From: Bacteriovoracaceae bacterium UBA4097
GTDB taxonomy: Bacteria > Bdellovibrionota > Bacteriovoracia > Bacteriovoracales > Bacteriovoracaceae
Assembly (NCBI GenBank): GCA_002381765.1
Contig: DFXX01000019.1
Span: 1 to 50,126, forward strand
Length of the DNA stretch: 50,126 nt
Direction of reading: 5' to 3'
The translations under genes were made by a program, and so were the position numbers. Positions 48,554-50,126 of the stretch are shown here, one piece after another. Within the stretch, counting starts at the first letter, position 1. Each line of letters opens with the position of its first letter. The notes below the pieces were generated by a model. The model ran no database searches. It was not told the DNA's origin and saw only the letters and a program-made list of their open reading frames with translations.

Positions 48554-49663
48554 CTATTTTACTTTATAAATTCGTGGAATTCGAGCCGAGATCCCACACA
48601 TCAGTTGATAAGGAATAGTTTTCATTTGAGCAGAAATGTCCAGTATCTTGCGATAGTCATGGCCCCAAATTTCCAGCTCATCCCCTTCCTTTATCTTACC
48701 TTCCACGGATGGGTCAAAGGCCAGATAGATCATATCCATATTTACTCTTCCGAAGACCTTACCCTTATGTCCGTTAATACTTAACTCCACTCCACTAGTG
48801 AAAGTCGAAAGTCCATCTCCATACCCTATAGGAATGATCACCATGAAAACGTCTTCGCCGGTGACATATATTCCATAACCAACGGGAGTTCCTTTTTTAA
48901 CGGTAAATGTTTTTAGAACTTTCGTTAGAAGTCGGGAAACCTGCTGGCCTCCCCAGGGAGTGGTCGTAGTACTAGGTACGCCATAAAGCAGGATTCCCGG
49001 ACGAACATAGGATTCATCAACTCCAAAGCTCTGCTCAATAGCACCCGAGTTGGAAACAGATGTTTCACAAACTTCTACATTGGCGTCACCTAGAATCTTT
49101 TTTGCTTTAAGGAACTCATCAGTTTGCCTGTGAGTTTTATCACCTGGCTTTAAAGGATAATTGGAACAAGCAAAATGGCTAATCAAATGCTGGACACCGC
49201 GACTGCGAAGTTTAGGGGCATATTCGGCCAGCTCCTCAAGAGAAAGCCCAAGTCGGTTCATGCCCGTATTGATCTTAAGTACGATGGGAATTTTTTTGAG
49301 ATCTGGATGCGAGAGAACTATTTCCAGATCTGATCTTTTGTGAAGAACTGGGGTGACTCTCAAGTTAAGATAGGCCCTGCGAGTTTCTTCATTATTAAGT
49401 TCTGTATCAGAAAAAATGAGAAATTCTGAATCTAAATCAGGACATTCATTAAAAACTCTCACAGCTTCCGAAAGCCTAGCACACCCAAGTTTTTTTACTT
49501 CGCATTCTTCAGAAAGAAAACGAGAGACCGGAACCAGACCATGTCCATAGGCTTCGGCCTTCACCATAGGTAGGATCTTAGCTTTAGGGGCCATGCCCTG
49601 AATTTTCTGAAAGTTCTGGGTCAATAGGTCCAGATTAACTTCCAGATAGCTCGAATGTCTCAT
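48554..49663 (-). CDS. alr: Alanine racemase
   Basis: PLP enzyme making D-alanine for peptidoglycan. 369 residues: VKAEAYGHG with the PLP Lys35 (family usually VKANAYGHG, so Glu is at the Asn position), KINTGMNRLGL, VSNSGAI, YVRPGILLYG, IPIGYGDGL and GRVNMDMIYL with the usual spacing. It begins one base after the preceding unknown gene and is followed by mlaE six bases later, so cell wall and lipid transport genes share a unit. Confidence 0.96.
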   Translation of the reverse strand: MRHSSYLEVNLDLLTQNFQKIQGMAPKAKILPMVKAEAYGHGLVPVSRFLSEECEVKKLGCARLSEAVRVFNECPDLDSEFLIFSDTELNNEETRRAYLNLRVTPVLHKRSDLEIVLSHPDLKKIPIVLKINTGMNRLGLSLEELAEYAPKLRSRGVQHLISHFACSNYPLKPGDKTHRQTDEFLKAKKILGDANVEVCETSVSNSGAIEQSFGVDESYVRPGILLYGVPSTTTTPWGGQQVSRLLTKVLKTFTVKKGTPVGYGIYVTGEDVFMVIIPIGYGDGLSTFTSGVELSINGHKGKVFGRVNMDMIYLAFDPSVEGKIKEGDELEIWGHDYRKILDISAQMKTIPYQLMCGISARIPRIYKVK

Positions 49664-49664
49664 A

Positions 49665-50120
49665 TTAGAAACTTATTCTATTGCTGTTTGACATAGTCGT
49701 AAGACGCTTACTTTCATTGTTAACGGCCACATCTTCAAATTCCTTCTCAAAGTTTCTTAGATAGTGAGCTGAGGAAGCCGGAATAAGTCTGATCGTTGGT
49801 AGCATATTCTCTGGAAGTACCTGGGAGTTATCCTCAAAGAACTTCCAATAACTAAATTGCCTGATAAAGCCCTGAAGCATCCTCGTTTCTACTTCCAGAT
49901 TTTCCGCAGGAATAAAGAAGATGACATGCCAAGGCCCCATTAAAGAGAGTTTAGTAGATTTTTGTAGGCGACTTGATAACTGCAGGAAGAAGTCATTAAA
50001 GAACGAAGACCAGTAGAATTTATTCTGCGGCTTCTTCTTAGCAACATCGGTCAAAGGAATCAAACTCAAGGCAAGAATTCGCGTGTCTGAATCAACTCCA
50101 GACTTCTGTAAGCGGTCCAT
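49665..50120 (-). CDS. Unknown protein, possibly truncated by the window edge
   Basis: 151 residues visible, no family recognised. There is a conserved-looking MGPWHVIFFIPAENLEVETRMLQGFIRQFSYW segment and an Asn/Ser-rich end. The ATG at 50120 is only six bases from the window end, the frame is open beyond it, and no ribosome binding site can be seen, so it may be the C-terminal part of a longer gene. It precedes alr by one base and is probably the first or an early gene of the alr-mla unit. Confidence 0.5.
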   Translation of the reverse strand: MDRLQKSGVDSDTRILALSLIPLTDVAKKKPQNKFYWSSFFNDFFLQLSSRLQKSTKLSLMGPWHVIFFIPAENLEVETRMLQGFIRQFSYWKFFEDNSQVLPENMLPTIRLIPASSAHYLRNFEKEFEDVAVNNESKRLTTMSNSNRISF

Positions 50121-50126
50121 ATTATC

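Noticed and set aside
1..50126. CRISPR arrays, insertion sequences, prophage or integrase genes
   Set aside because: I looked for repeated spacers, transposase motifs and attachment repeats near the tRNA and saw none.

Overview
This AT-rich window (about 40% GC by eye) comes from a Gram-negative chromosome. It has outer-membrane machinery (LptE, Mla-type phospholipid transport, beta-barrel-like proteins), a Na+-translocating NADH:quinone reductase and many lipoproteins. Gene content and style (agmatinase plus spermidine synthase, collagen-like and FecR surface proteins, RsbU-type signalling, lineage-specific secreted proteins) fit the Bdellovibrionota, perhaps a Bacteriovorax/Peredibacter-like lineage. 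That placement is inference; no marker gene here fixes it.

Layout. 0-7.5 kb: polyamine genes (speE, speB), tatC, a secreted protein, a degenerate NifU-like Fe-S protein, map, a D-2-hydroxyacid dehydrogenase, a second ureohydrolase and aat. 7.5-11.2 kb (minus): a tightly coupled four-gene operon of a lipoprotein followed by NuoB-like, NuoCD-like and one-cluster ferredoxin proteins with eroded cofactor sites. A tRNA-Leu(UAA) lies just upstream. 11.6-17.2 kb: surface proteins (collagen-like with 61 Gly-X-Y triplets, a Gly-rich secreted protein, a FecR/FN3-like/barrel protein). 17.2-22.2 kb: a five-gene partner-switch/phosphorelay operon (SpoIIE-type phosphatase, RsbW-like ATPase, STAS-zinc ribbon, hybrid histidine kinase, response regulator). 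22.1-29.9 kb: NQR region (nqrABCDEF-apbE on the minus strand, nqrM close by) with a LysE exporter between. 30-36 kb: a hypothetical gene, a DinG-like exonuclease-helicase, a small membrane protein, bolA-grxD and an FAD amine-oxidase-like protein. 36-41 kb: two paralogous secreted proteins that look like TULIP/BPI-type lipid binders, a small Cys-rich secreted protein and an outer-membrane barrel. 41-43.3 kb: lptE-holA and a DUF721/DciA-like gene. 43.3-50.1 kb (minus): unknown gene, alr, mlaE, mlaF, long-form mlaD, a GYF-like membrane protein split from its downstream half at an A10 tract, and a tRNA methyltransferase-like gene.

Main points for a second look. (1) The cofactor-stripped complex-I-like operon coexists with a complete NQR set. 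(2) A homopolymeric A10 tract separates two open frames that look like one protein, consistent with transcriptional slippage, -1 frameshifting or a sequence error. (3) A TATAAT-like element sits 5-9 nt before the ATG of many first genes, which suggests leaderless transcription. (4) The BPI-like pair, the partner-switch operon, the long MlaD and a hairpin over the start codon of the Gly-rich gene also stand out. All family calls come from reading motifs by eye; no database search was run.
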